Shown in pieces: positions 16,559 to 24,834 of a DNA stretch of 64,000 nucleotides. The DNA comes from Albirhodobacter sp042466415 (lineage in GTDB: Bacteria > Pseudomonadota > Alphaproteobacteria > Rhodobacterales > Rhodobacteraceae), in NCBI RefSeq assembly GCF_042466415.1, contig NZ_JAXHCH010000002.1, positions 806,001 to 870,000 of the forward strand. Direction: 5' to 3'. Every line of letters begins with the position of its first letter. Positions within the stretch are counted from its first letter, which is position 1. The translations under genes were made by a program, and so were the position numbers. The notes under the pieces were generated by a model. It had not been told where the DNA came from and did not search any database. It saw only the letters and a list, made by a program, of their open reading frames with translations.

Positions 16559-19500
16559 ATGACGTCTTCTTATACAAACTATAATGTTCAGGCTTGGGAC
16601 CTCTCGGATGTCTCGGCGTCCTCCTCGAAATTGTTTGCCGATAGCGCAACAGGGATGTCGAACGCTGCGGGGCAGACATTTACGATTTCTTCGGGATCAT
16701 CGGTCAAGGATTTGACGGTCCGCGACAATGACAAATACTTTAACGATGGCGATAGCTCGCAGACGCTCAATTCCACGGTTAAGTTGGAGGGCGAGACCTA
16801 CGATAGCTCTGACGGGCGAGTGACGCCGGAGTATTCGTATTCGGTGAAGGCGACGGGATCGAACGAGATCATCAAAGTCTATGTGTTCGAGATGTCGGAC
16901 AATGATGCGGTGGGCATCGTGTCGGATCAACCGCTGGTGCCAGGCGTTGAATACACGGTTGTGAAATGCATCGATAACTGCCCGTCGATCGCTTACTCCG
17001 ATCTCGCGAGCTACCCCAAGCTCGACGGGATTGTTGAGGGCACCGATAGCGCGGATTTGATCGATACGTCTTACACGGGCGATCCGGAAGGAGACCGTGT
17101 TGATAACAATGATGCAATCTTGTCCGGTGAATCGGGAAATGATGATCGCATCGTTGCGGGCGCAGGCAATGATACGGTCTACGCGGGCGAGGGCAGCGAC
17201 GAAGTCGACGGCGGAACTGGTGATGATCTCATCTACGGTGAGGCGGGCAATGACGAGCTGACCGGCGGCGCGGGCGATGACACGATCGACGGCGGCACGG
17301 GCAATGACGTGATCTACGGGGATGCGGGCACTGGGGCCACGTCCACCACGACGACAACGCGCGAATCCTTCAATTGGGAAGGTCATTCGGAAAGCGAGAT
17401 CGACAACGGGTTTAGCGTAAACACCGGCAGTGTCACCGTCACCTATGACCGTATCACCGACACTGGCAAGCATGTCTCGTCGGTCGGCACGACGACCCTG
17501 AACACCAGCGGTATCAATTCGGGGGGCGAGACGGTTGATAACAACAGCTCGCTTTATTCCGAGACGAACGGCAAAGGCAATGATGGCGATTTTAGCTGGA
17601 GCTTCTCGGAAGAAGTTTCGAATGTGTCGTTCAACGTCAATGACATCGATGGTGACGGGCTGGTGCGGATCACCGCCTATGACGCCGACGGAAATAAAAT
17701 TCCAGTCACTTTGACGGGGGGCAGTGGCTTGACGCTGCGCGATACCGATAGTGTGGCGGGCGCAGATACGGCCGACAGCAAGGGCGGTTACGCGGATGCG
17801 AATACGTCGACCTATACCGTCAACGTGTCGATCGCGGGTCCGGTTGCGCGGATCGTTCTGGAGCATGATCAGGACGGCGCGAATAACTCGGGCATCAATG
17901 TCACCGATATCTACTTCGACACGACCGAGACCGTGGAAGTTGAGGCGGGCGATGATGTGTTGTCGGGCGGAGACGGCGACGACACGATCTACGGCGAGGA
18001 CGGCAATGATGTGCTTCTCGGCGGATCGGGCAATGATGTTCTGGACGGTGGCGATGGCGATGACACGCTAACGGGTGGCGACGGCGCGGATACGCTGTCG
18101 GGGGGCGCAGGCAACGACAGCTTGACCGTGGACGGATATGACGTCGTGTCGGGCGGTGATGATCGCGATACGATCGTCTACACGGGCGCAACCGATACGC
18201 ACGGCGCGACAATCGATGGCGGGGAGGGCGGCGATGATTACGACACGCTCGACCTGACCGGCCTTGGCGCATACCGTGTGGTCGATCAGACTGCGGATGA
18301 AAACGGCAACGGCACCAATGGCACGGTCGAATTCCTCGACGCGGACGGCATTGTGACAGGGTCGTTGGCCTATACCAATATCGAGAACATCATCGGGGAT
18401 GATTTCAACTTCGATCCCGATGCGGTGGATGATACGGCGTCAACGCAGTACAACACTGCGGTCGTGATCAATGTGCTCGCCAATGACACCGATATCGATG
18501 GCGATGCGCTCTCCGTGACGGCGGCGACTTCGGCAAATGGCGATGTGACGATCAATTCGGATGGCACGATCACGTTTACCCCGACCACCGGTTTTGAGGG
18601 CGAGGCGACCGTGGAGTACACCGTTTCCGATGGAAATGGCGGAACCGATACGGCGACAGTCACCATCGCGGTGGGCGAAGCGCCACTCGACGGGATTGTC
18701 GAAGGCACAACGGGCAATGACCTGATCGATGTCACCTACACGGGCGACCCTGAAGGCGATATGATCGACAATAACGACGCGATCTTGGCTGGCGAGGCGC
18801 CGCAGGACGATATCGTTTACGCGGGCGCGGGCAATGATACGGTCTTCGCAGGCGAAGGCGATGATTTGGTCTACGGCGAGGCGGGGGACGATGTTCTCTA
18901 CGGCGAGGCGGGCGATGACAGCCTCTCGGGCGGCACGGGCAATGACACGCTTTACGGCGGCGATGGCAATGACACGCTGGACGCGGGGCAAGGCCAGGAC
19001 GAGCTGTATGGCGGCGCAGGGAATGATGTTCTCAAAGGCGGACCTGTGGCCGATTTCATGGACGGCGGCACCGGCGACGACACGATGACGGGTGGCTCGG
19101 GCAACGACACCATGATCGGTGGCGCGGGCAATGATTATGTGGATGGCGAAGCGGGGAACGATTATATCGACACCTCGAACGGCACTGCCGCGCGTCCTGA
19201 CCTTGCCTTCCCGGGTCTCTGGTCGGCCGATAGCGATCCGTATAATGACCGCGATACCGTTTACGGCGGCGCGGGCAATGACACGATCATCACCGGCGAT
19301 GACAATGATTACATTGAGGGCGGCGACGGCAACGACTCGATCAGCGCGGGCTTCGATCAAGACACGGTTTATGGTGGCGCCGGGGATGATTACATCATCG
19401 CTGGCGAAGGCGATGACGTGGTTGATGGCGGCGACGGCAATGACACCATATACGGTGGCGCCGGGCCGGATTATCCCGATGCGATCAACCTGCCTGACTC

Positions 19501-21334
19501 GGTCGATCCGGTTCAAAACAACGGTGATGACACGATCCACGGCGGCAACGGCGATGACGTCATCTACGGCGAAGACGACAACGATCTGATTTACGGCGAT
19601 GCGGGGAATGATTACCTCGACGGCGGCATTGATGATGACACGCTGATTGGCGGAACGGGCAATGACACGCTGCTTGGCGGCGACGGCGCGGACGTCATGG
19701 AGGGCGGCGATGACCGTGATACCTTCATCGTCTCAACCGCGACAGCAGGCGCAGGCGACACGATTGACGGCGGAGAAGGCGGGGATGATTACGACGTCCT
19801 TGATCTGACCGGTGTCGGCCCAGTCAATATCACCTACGATCCGGCAAACGCCGAGAACGGCACGGTCGAGTTCCTCGATACCAATGGCAATGTCACGGGC
19901 ACGCTCGGTTTCACCAACATCGAGAAGGTGATCATCGACGAAGGTATGGGCGACGGGATTGTTGAGGGCGACGCGGGCGATAACCTGATCGACGTCAGCT
20001 ACACCGGCGATCCCGAAGGCGATATGATCGACAATAACGATGAGCTTTTGCCGGGCGAGGGCCCGCAAGATGATATCGTTACGGCGGGTGCCGGTAATGA
20101 CACGGTCTATGCGGGGCTCGGCAACGATCTCGTCTACGGCGAGGATGGCGATGACGTTCTCTTTGGCGAAGACGGTGACGATAGCCTGTCGGGCGGCGAG
20201 GGCGACGATACGATCTACGGCGGCGCCGGAAACGATACGCTCGACGCGGGTCAGGGCAACGACGTGCTCTACGGTGAAGACGGCGATGATCGTTTGCAAG
20301 GCGGACCGCAAGCCGATGTCATGGACGGTGGCGCGGGCAATGATACGCTGATCGGTGGCTCTGGGGCGGATACGCTTTTGGGTGGCGCGGGCGATGATGT
20401 GCTTGCGGGGGATGCGGGCGCGGATGTTCTAGACGGTGGCCTCGGCAATGACGTTGTCACTGGCGGCACCGGCGCGGATCAGATTTTTGTCACGGGCGCC
20501 GATACGGTCGATGGCGGCGATGATCGCGATACGATCACGATCGGCTCGGCTGACGGGATCGATGGTGCGGTGATCGACGGCGGCGAAGGCGGCAACGATT
20601 ACGACACGCTGGATCTCTCGGCGGTGGGCCGTGCAAATACCAACATCTATTTCGATGCCGCCAACCATGAGAATGGCACGGTTGAGTTCCTCGATGATGA
20701 TGGCAATGTCACGGGCACGCTGGAATTTTCGAATATCGAGCGTGTCATCCCTTGCTTCACGCCGGGCACTTTGGTGGCGACACCCAAGGGTGAGAAGCCG
20801 GTGGAGCAATTGCGCGTCGGAGATCGGGTCATCACGCGTGACAACGGTATCCAGGAGATCCGCTGGGCGGGACGCTGCGATTTGACACGCGGTGACCTGC
20901 TGAAATCCGAGCATCTCAAGCCGGTCTTGATCAAGGCCGGGGCGCTGGGCAATGGTCTTCCCGAACGCGATATGATCGTCTCGCCGAACCACCGGATGTT
21001 GGTGGCAAATGACAAGACATCGCTTTACTTCGAGGAGCACGAAGTGCTGATCGCGGCGAAGCATCTGGTCGGCAACGCGGGCGTGCAAGTGGTTGAGACG
21101 CTCGGGACCAGCTATCTGCACTTCATGTTCGATCGTCACGAGGTTGTTTTGGCGGATGGCACGTGGACGGAAAGCTTCCAGCCGGGTGATATGACACTGG
21201 GCGGGATGGGGAGCGCACAGCGCGCCGAGATTTTCGAACTGTTCCCCGAGTTGAAAACGCGTGAAGGTTTGGAAGACTTCCAATCGGCGCGTAAAACGCT
21301 CAAGCGCCACGAAGCGGCCCTCTTGCGCAAGTGA
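16559..21334 (+). CDS. Large RTX calcium-binding protein with C-terminal Hint domain
   Basis: This 1591-residue acidic protein is dominated by GGxGxDxUx calcium-binding nonapeptides, a mark of type I secreted proteins. Residues 1-155 form a novel-looking N-terminal region. A beta-sandwich-like insert covers about residues 259-461. A cadherin/VCBS-type beta domain lies near residues 619-706 (VINVLANDTDIDGDALSVT...GFEGEATVEYTVSDGNGGTDTA). A Hint domain (Hint_2 type) starts at Cys1399 (PCFTPGTLVATPKGEKPVEQL) and includes TRDNGIQEIRWAGR and VSPNHRMLV. A 50-residue tail (ELFPEL...LKRHEAALL) follows. A roughly 415-base module occurs twice within the gene. No secretion ABC genes are nearby. The role could be surface, biofilm or adhesion related; that is inference. 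Confidence 0.9.
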   Translation: MTSSYTNYNVQAWDLSDVSASSSKLFADSATGMSNAAGQTFTISSGSSVKDLTVRDNDKYFNDGDSSQTLNSTVKLEGETYDSSDGRVTPEYSYSVKATGSNEIIKVYVFEMSDNDAVGIVSDQPLVPGVEYTVVKCIDNCPSIAYSDLASYPKLDGIVEGTDSADLIDTSYTGDPEGDRVDNNDAILSGESGNDDRIVAGAGNDTVYAGEGSDEVDGGTGDDLIYGEAGNDELTGGAGDDTIDGGTGNDVIYGDAGTGATSTTTTTRESFNWEGHSESEIDNGFSVNTGSVTVTYDRITDTGKHVSSVGTTTLNTSGINSGGETVDNNSSLYSETNGKGNDGDFSWSFSEEVSNVSFNVNDIDGDGLVRITAYDADGNKIPVTLTGGSGLTLRDTDSVAGADTADSKGGYADANTSTYTVNVSIAGPVARIVLEHDQDGANNSGINVTDIYFDTTETVEVEAGDDVLSGGDGDDTIYGEDGNDVLLGGSGNDVLDGGDGDDTLTGGDGADTLSGGAGNDSLTVDGYDVVSGGDDRDTIVYTGATDTHGATIDGGEGGDDYDTLDLTGLGAYRVVDQTADENGNGTNGTVEFLDADGIVTGSLAYTNIENIIGDDFNFDPDAVDDTASTQYNTAVVINVLANDTDIDGDALSVTAATSANGDVTINSDGTITFTPTTGFEGEATVEYTVSDGNGGTDTATVTIAVGEAPLDGIVEGTTGNDLIDVTYTGDPEGDMIDNNDAILAGEAPQDDIVYAGAGNDTVFAGEGDDLVYGEAGDDVLYGEAGDDSLSGGTGNDTLYGGDGNDTLDAGQGQDELYGGAGNDVLKGGPVADFMDGGTGDDTMTGGSGNDTMIGGAGNDYVDGEAGNDYIDTSNGTAARPDLAFPGLWSADSDPYNDRDTVYGGAGNDTIITGDDNDYIEGGDGNDSISAGFDQDTVYGGAGDDYIIAGEGDDVVDGGDGNDTIYGGAGPDYPDAINLPDSVDPVQNNGDDTIHGGNGDDVIYGEDDNDLIYGDAGNDYLDGGIDDDTLIGGTGNDTLLGGDGADVMEGGDDRDTFIVSTATAGAGDTIDGGEGGDDYDVLDLTGVGPVNITYDPANAENGTVEFLDTNGNVTGTLGFTNIEKVIIDEGMGDGIVEGDAGDNLIDVSYTGDPEGDMIDNNDELLPGEGPQDDIVTAGAGNDTVYAGLGNDLVYGEDGDDVLFGEDGDDSLSGGEGDDTIYGGAGNDTLDAGQGNDVLYGEDGDDRLQGGPQADVMDGGAGNDTLIGGSGADTLLGGAGDDVLAGDAGADVLDGGLGNDVVTGGTGADQIFVTGADTVDGGDDRDTITIGSADGIDGAVIDGGEGGNDYDTLDLSAVGRANTNIYFDAANHENGTVEFLDDDGNVTGTLEFSNIERVIPCFTPGTLVATPKGEKPVEQLRVGDRVITRDNGIQEIRWAGRCDLTRGDLLKSEHLKPVLIKAGALGNGLPERDMIVSPNHRMLVANDKTSLYFEEHEVLIAAKHLVGNAGVQVVETLGTSYLHFMFDRHEVVLADGTWTESFQPGDMTLGGMGSAQRAEIFELFPELKTREGLEDFQSARKTLKRHEAALLRK
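18689..19104 (+). repeat. Internal RTX module, copy A
   Basis: This stretch encodes DGIVEGTTGNDLIDVTYTGD, the EGDMIDNNDAIL segment and then RTX nonapeptides through FMDGGTGDDTMTGGSG. It aligns without a gap to copy B at 19952-20367 and shares its opening with a shorter, more divergent copy from 17024. It indicates growth of the gene by internal duplication. Confidence 0.8.
19952..20367 (+). repeat. Internal RTX module, copy B
   Basis: Same length and order of motifs as the copy at 18689-19104: DGIVEGDAGDNLIDVSYTGD, then EGDMIDNNDELLPGEGPQDD, then RTX repeats ending VMDGGAGNDTLIGGSG. Many codons differ at third positions, so the duplication is not recent. Confidence 0.8.
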
Positions 21335-21362
21335 TCGCGTAAGTCGTGTGATCAAGTTAAGC

Positions 21363-21400
21363 AACGCCCCCCGCAGCATCAGGTCTGCGGGGGGCGTTTC
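21363..21400 (+). terminator. Rho-independent terminator after the first RTX gene
   Basis: A perfect 14-base-pair stem AACGCCCCCCGCAG / CTGCGGGGGGCGTT (21363-21398) with an 8-base loop is followed by TC. It is the strongest hairpin in this part of the window and isolates the first RTX gene from the second. Confidence 0.82.
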
Positions 21401-21781
21401 GAATCGCGGCGCTCCCCGAAGTGTTGCACGGGTGAAAACGGGATAAATGGACGACATACCGGAGAAGTTTATTTCTCTCGGCTTGAAACTTTACACGGGT
21501 AAAACCCGTACCTTGAATAAGTCGGGAGAAAGCACCGATTTACAGACGTGAAATTGCCAAAATTCGCGAAGAATTTGCACCATTTTTGGATAAACCGACG
21601 GCCAATGGGATTGTCCCATGTGCCAAGGGGGATAGTGGCGGGAATAACGGGTAGGTTTGCGCGATAACGTAGCGTCGCTTGTTATGATGAAACGCTTAAT
21701 GTGGTATAAAAATATAGCCCTGCGAGGGGGTCTGCCTCTTCTCGCGCTGTGGATTTGATGACTGAGTAGGGGAGTTACGAG
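21401..21781. other. Intergenic stretch upstream of the second RTX gene
   Basis: No gene is supported here. A short inverted repeat ACGGGT-AAA-ACCCGT lies at 21495-21509. The segment 21,660-21,720 is AT-rich (GTGGTATAAAAATATAG) and is a likely promoter area for the RTX gene at 21782; a good AGGGGAG ribosome site lies just before its start. Confidence 0.45.
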
Positions 21782-23590
21782 ATGGCGACGCAGTTTGGTT
21801 CGGCGAATAATGACACTCTGAATGGGTCCGCTGATGCGGATACGATTTACGGTTTGGGTGGTGATGACCGCATCAACGGCCTTGCGGGCGACGACGTTCT
21901 TTTGGGCGATGCCGCTCCGGGCGGATTGACCCCTGGATCAGATGCGACGCCACTGACGTTGTCGTTGAACAATGTCGTTAGCGGTTCGGAAACCGCGTCG
22001 GGCAACAATTCGGCTGTTGCGGGCGACAGTGTCGTATACTCGAATGTCGCCACTCTCGACGACGGTACCTCTGTGTCGGGCCGTCTTGTTCTCGTCTCGA
22101 AATCCAGCTCCAACCTCTCGGTGGATATGACCGGCGCCACGGGTGCGGAAATTCTGCTCAACGGGGTTAACAGCTCGGCCGCGACGGGTGCGACGGCGAC
22201 CTTCCGTCTGGAGTTCTTTGATCCCGCGACCGGCGAGGCAGTTGCGCTGAATTCTGTCGCCACGTTCAACGACATCGACAAAGTCACCGGCAATCGCATC
22301 GGCAATGGCACGGAGCAGGTCAGCGTTAACGGCAGCAACTTCACCAGCTTCTCGACCACCTCGACAAGCAATCTGAGCGTCACGCAATCCAACGGGGTTG
22401 TGACGGCATCGGGCGGCACAAACACAAACCCGACAGACGAAAACGATTGGTTCTCCGCACAGTTTGAAAACCGCGAAAGCATTGAATTCACTGTCACCGC
22501 GCGCAGCGGCGGCTCAGGCTATACGCTGTCGGGTTCGACGATCACTGACGAGGTCGTGACGCCGATCATTCCGGGGAATGACACGATCGATGGCGGCGAT
22601 GGCAACGATTATATTGAGGGTCAAGGCGGCAATGACTACCTGATCGGTGGCGCCGGAAATGATACCTTGGTCGCGGGCGCGGGCACGGATCGGCTTGAGG
22701 GCGGCGCGGGCAATGATGAGTTGCACGGCGGCGGCGATAACGATGTCTTGAGCGGTGGCGACGATGCCGATACGATCTATGTCGACGAGTTGAGCGATAG
22801 CGGTGTGAACAATACGACCGTCGACGGTGGCTCGGGCGGCAACGACGACGACACGCTCGACATCTCGGCCTTGCAGGCGCAGGGATTTGAAATCACGAAC
22901 CTCGTTAAAAATCCCGAAAACAACGGGAATGCGGGATTCAACGGTCAGATCACGCTTTATAATGCGTCGACGGGCCAAACAGTAAATATCAATTTCACCG
23001 ATATCGAACACGTCCCATGCTTCACCAAAGGCAGCCTGATTGCGACCCCGTCAGGGGAGACGCCCGTCGAGGATCTGCGCGTGGGGGATAAAGTTTTTAC
23101 GCGTGATAACGGAATCCAAACGATCTGCTGGGCAGGGTCGCGCCATTTGGAAGCGCATGAGATGGTTGATAAGTTCCGTCCGGTCCGGTTCCGCAAGGGG
23201 TCGCTGGGCAATGGCATGCCGTCGCGTGATCTTCTGGTTAGCCCGCAGCACCGGATGTTGATTACGAGCAATCTTGCAGAACTGATGTTCGCGGAACGTG
23301 AAGTGCTCGTCGCGGCGAAACATTTGACGCATCTTGAAGGCGTCGATCAGCTTGCGGCGGGCGAGGTGACGTATGTCCACCTGATGTTCGAGCGCCATGA
23401 GGTGATTTTGGCGGATGGCGCATGGTCAGAAAGCTTCCAACCGGGCGAATTGACCCTTGCATCGATGAAGAGCGCGCAGCGTGACGAGATCTACGGTCTG
23501 TTCCCGGAATTGGCGCATAAAGAGGGCCGTGACGCCTATGTTGCGGCGCGCAAATCCCTGCGCAAGCATGAGGCGCAGCTGATCGCCTGA
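21782..23590 (+). CDS. RTX calcium-binding protein with C-terminal Hint domain
   Basis: The 602-residue protein begins directly with RTX-like repeats (NNDTLNGSADADTIYGLGGDD). A beta-rich domain of about 200 residues follows (roughly 55-260), unlike the inserts of its neighbours. A second RTX block (NDTIDGGDGNDYIEGQGGND, about 263-345) leads to the Hint domain starting at Cys413 (PCFTKGSLIATPSGETPVEDL). That domain keeps FTRDNGIQTICWAG and VSPQHRMLI. The tail GLFPELAHKEGRDAYVAARK matches the tails of the other two RTX proteins. The start has an AGGGGAG site. It is presumably secreted by a type I system encoded elsewhere. Confidence 0.9.
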   Translation: MATQFGSANNDTLNGSADADTIYGLGGDDRINGLAGDDVLLGDAAPGGLTPGSDATPLTLSLNNVVSGSETASGNNSAVAGDSVVYSNVATLDDGTSVSGRLVLVSKSSSNLSVDMTGATGAEILLNGVNSSAATGATATFRLEFFDPATGEAVALNSVATFNDIDKVTGNRIGNGTEQVSVNGSNFTSFSTTSTSNLSVTQSNGVVTASGGTNTNPTDENDWFSAQFENRESIEFTVTARSGGSGYTLSGSTITDEVVTPIIPGNDTIDGGDGNDYIEGQGGNDYLIGGAGNDTLVAGAGTDRLEGGAGNDELHGGGDNDVLSGGDDADTIYVDELSDSGVNNTTVDGGSGGNDDDTLDISALQAQGFEITNLVKNPENNGNAGFNGQITLYNASTGQTVNINFTDIEHVPCFTKGSLIATPSGETPVEDLRVGDKVFTRDNGIQTICWAGSRHLEAHEMVDKFRPVRFRKGSLGNGMPSRDLLVSPQHRMLITSNLAELMFAEREVLVAAKHLTHLEGVDQLAAGEVTYVHLMFERHEVILADGAWSESFQPGELTLASMKSAQRDEIYGLFPELAHKEGRDAYVAARKSLRKHEAQLIA

Positions 23591-23783
23591 TCTTAGGGCG
23601 CGGAAAAACTGTTATACGGGCGTAGCTTAGTGAGCGAATTCTGGCTGTTCTAAAGTTGGAAACACTAAGTTGCGCCCGATGCCATATTTTTTGTGGCATT
23701 AATGTGTCATTTACTCGTATCGTGTCTACTGGGGGAGGCCTTCAGGGCGCGTAGCATCCGTAGGCTGCGGAGGAGTAAGGGAT

Positions 23784-24539
23784 ATGACACAATCCGATAT
23801 GAAACTGATGGCGGCGTCCTTGCAAACTGCGGGTCGTATTTTGCCGGATGCGAGCTATCTGGAGACATCTCAAGATGCGCCTTGGATTTTGCGGGTTCGG
23901 TTCGATGATTTCAACGAGGCCGCTGGCAAGTTATCAGCCTACACGCGTGAAGAAGGCCTGGTTTTTGCGGGGAATATGGCTGATTACAGCGCCGCTATCC
24001 CTTGTTTCACCGAGCGTAGCGCGATCGCTACGAGAACAGGGCAAAAGTTGGTCTCTGAACTCGCTGCGGGAGATGAAGTACTGACGCGCGATAACGGATT
24101 GCAGAAAGTTCGCTGGGTCGGCCGGCGTCGGTTCGGTTGGCGTGCCTTGGGGCTTAACCCTATGCTGCGCCCGATCTGCATCGCGGCTGGCGCCATCGGC
24201 GCGTCAAATACGCCTGATCGCGATTTGATCGTCTCGCCCAATCATAAGCTGCTTATCGCGACGAACGGGGACGAGCGCTTGATCGCGGCTTCGTCGCTCT
24301 TGGGCAATGCGGGGGTCACGCGGCTCGCGAGGCCTGAGGTTTGCTATTATCAGGTCATGTGCGAGGCACATGAATTGCTTCTCGTAGATAACTGCTGGTC
24401 GGAAAGCTATCGACCTTGCCTTTCCGGTTTGAGCGCGCTCGATGAGATTGCGCGCAGCGAGCTGAAAGAACTTCTGCCGTCGCTTCTTGCGGACCGGGAC
24501 TCCTATACGCCGGTGCGTTTGGATCTGGCGCTCGTCTGA
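23784..24539 (+). CDS. Stand-alone Hint-domain protein
   Basis: The 251-residue protein is a Hint domain with only a 73-residue N-terminal region and no RTX repeats. Cys74 (PCFTERSAIATRTGQKLVSEL) is in the position of the self-cleavage nucleophile. LTRDNGLQKVRWVGRRRFGW and DLIVSPNHKLLI are conserved. The distal CWSESYRP segment is a diverged form of the WTESFQPG found in its neighbours. The tail differs. The ATG at 23784 follows GGAGGAG. It lies between two RTX/Hint genes on the same strand. It could be a trans-acting processing factor, an immunity-like partner, or a remnant; none of these is shown. Confidence 0.82.
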   Translation: MTQSDMKLMAASLQTAGRILPDASYLETSQDAPWILRVRFDDFNEAAGKLSAYTREEGLVFAGNMADYSAAIPCFTERSAIATRTGQKLVSELAAGDEVLTRDNGLQKVRWVGRRRFGWRALGLNPMLRPICIAAGAIGASNTPDRDLIVSPNHKLLIATNGDERLIAASSLLGNAGVTRLARPEVCYYQVMCEAHELLLVDNCWSESYRPCLSGLSALDEIARSELKELLPSLLADRDSYTPVRLDLALV

Positions 24540-24834
24540 GAGCGTTTTGAGGCGAGATGTGACCTCAGACGCACCCTGATCGGTTGCGGTCTGATGCTGC
24601 GATGTGCCGCCCTCAGAAACCCAATTTTTATATCTTTTTGCGTAGGTTGTTGGCGACGTGCCGTCTCGGCGGATCCCCAGAATGGGGGATGTGGCGTATA
24701 TATGCCGCGCCGCGGCAAAAATTCTTCTGACTCACGTCGAGTTGTCGTGATTTTGCCTAAATTGCACAGCATTGGATCTCTGCCGAGCCTTCCGCTGAGC
24801 GTGGAGTCGTCGGTTGATTCTCTGGAGTGCGATC

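Noticed and set aside
16697..17866. Long minus-strand frames under the RTX genes (for example here and at 18440-19540).
   Set aside because: They consist of Ile/Val/Ala/Arg runs generated by the complement of GGxGxD repeats and have no independent start signals.
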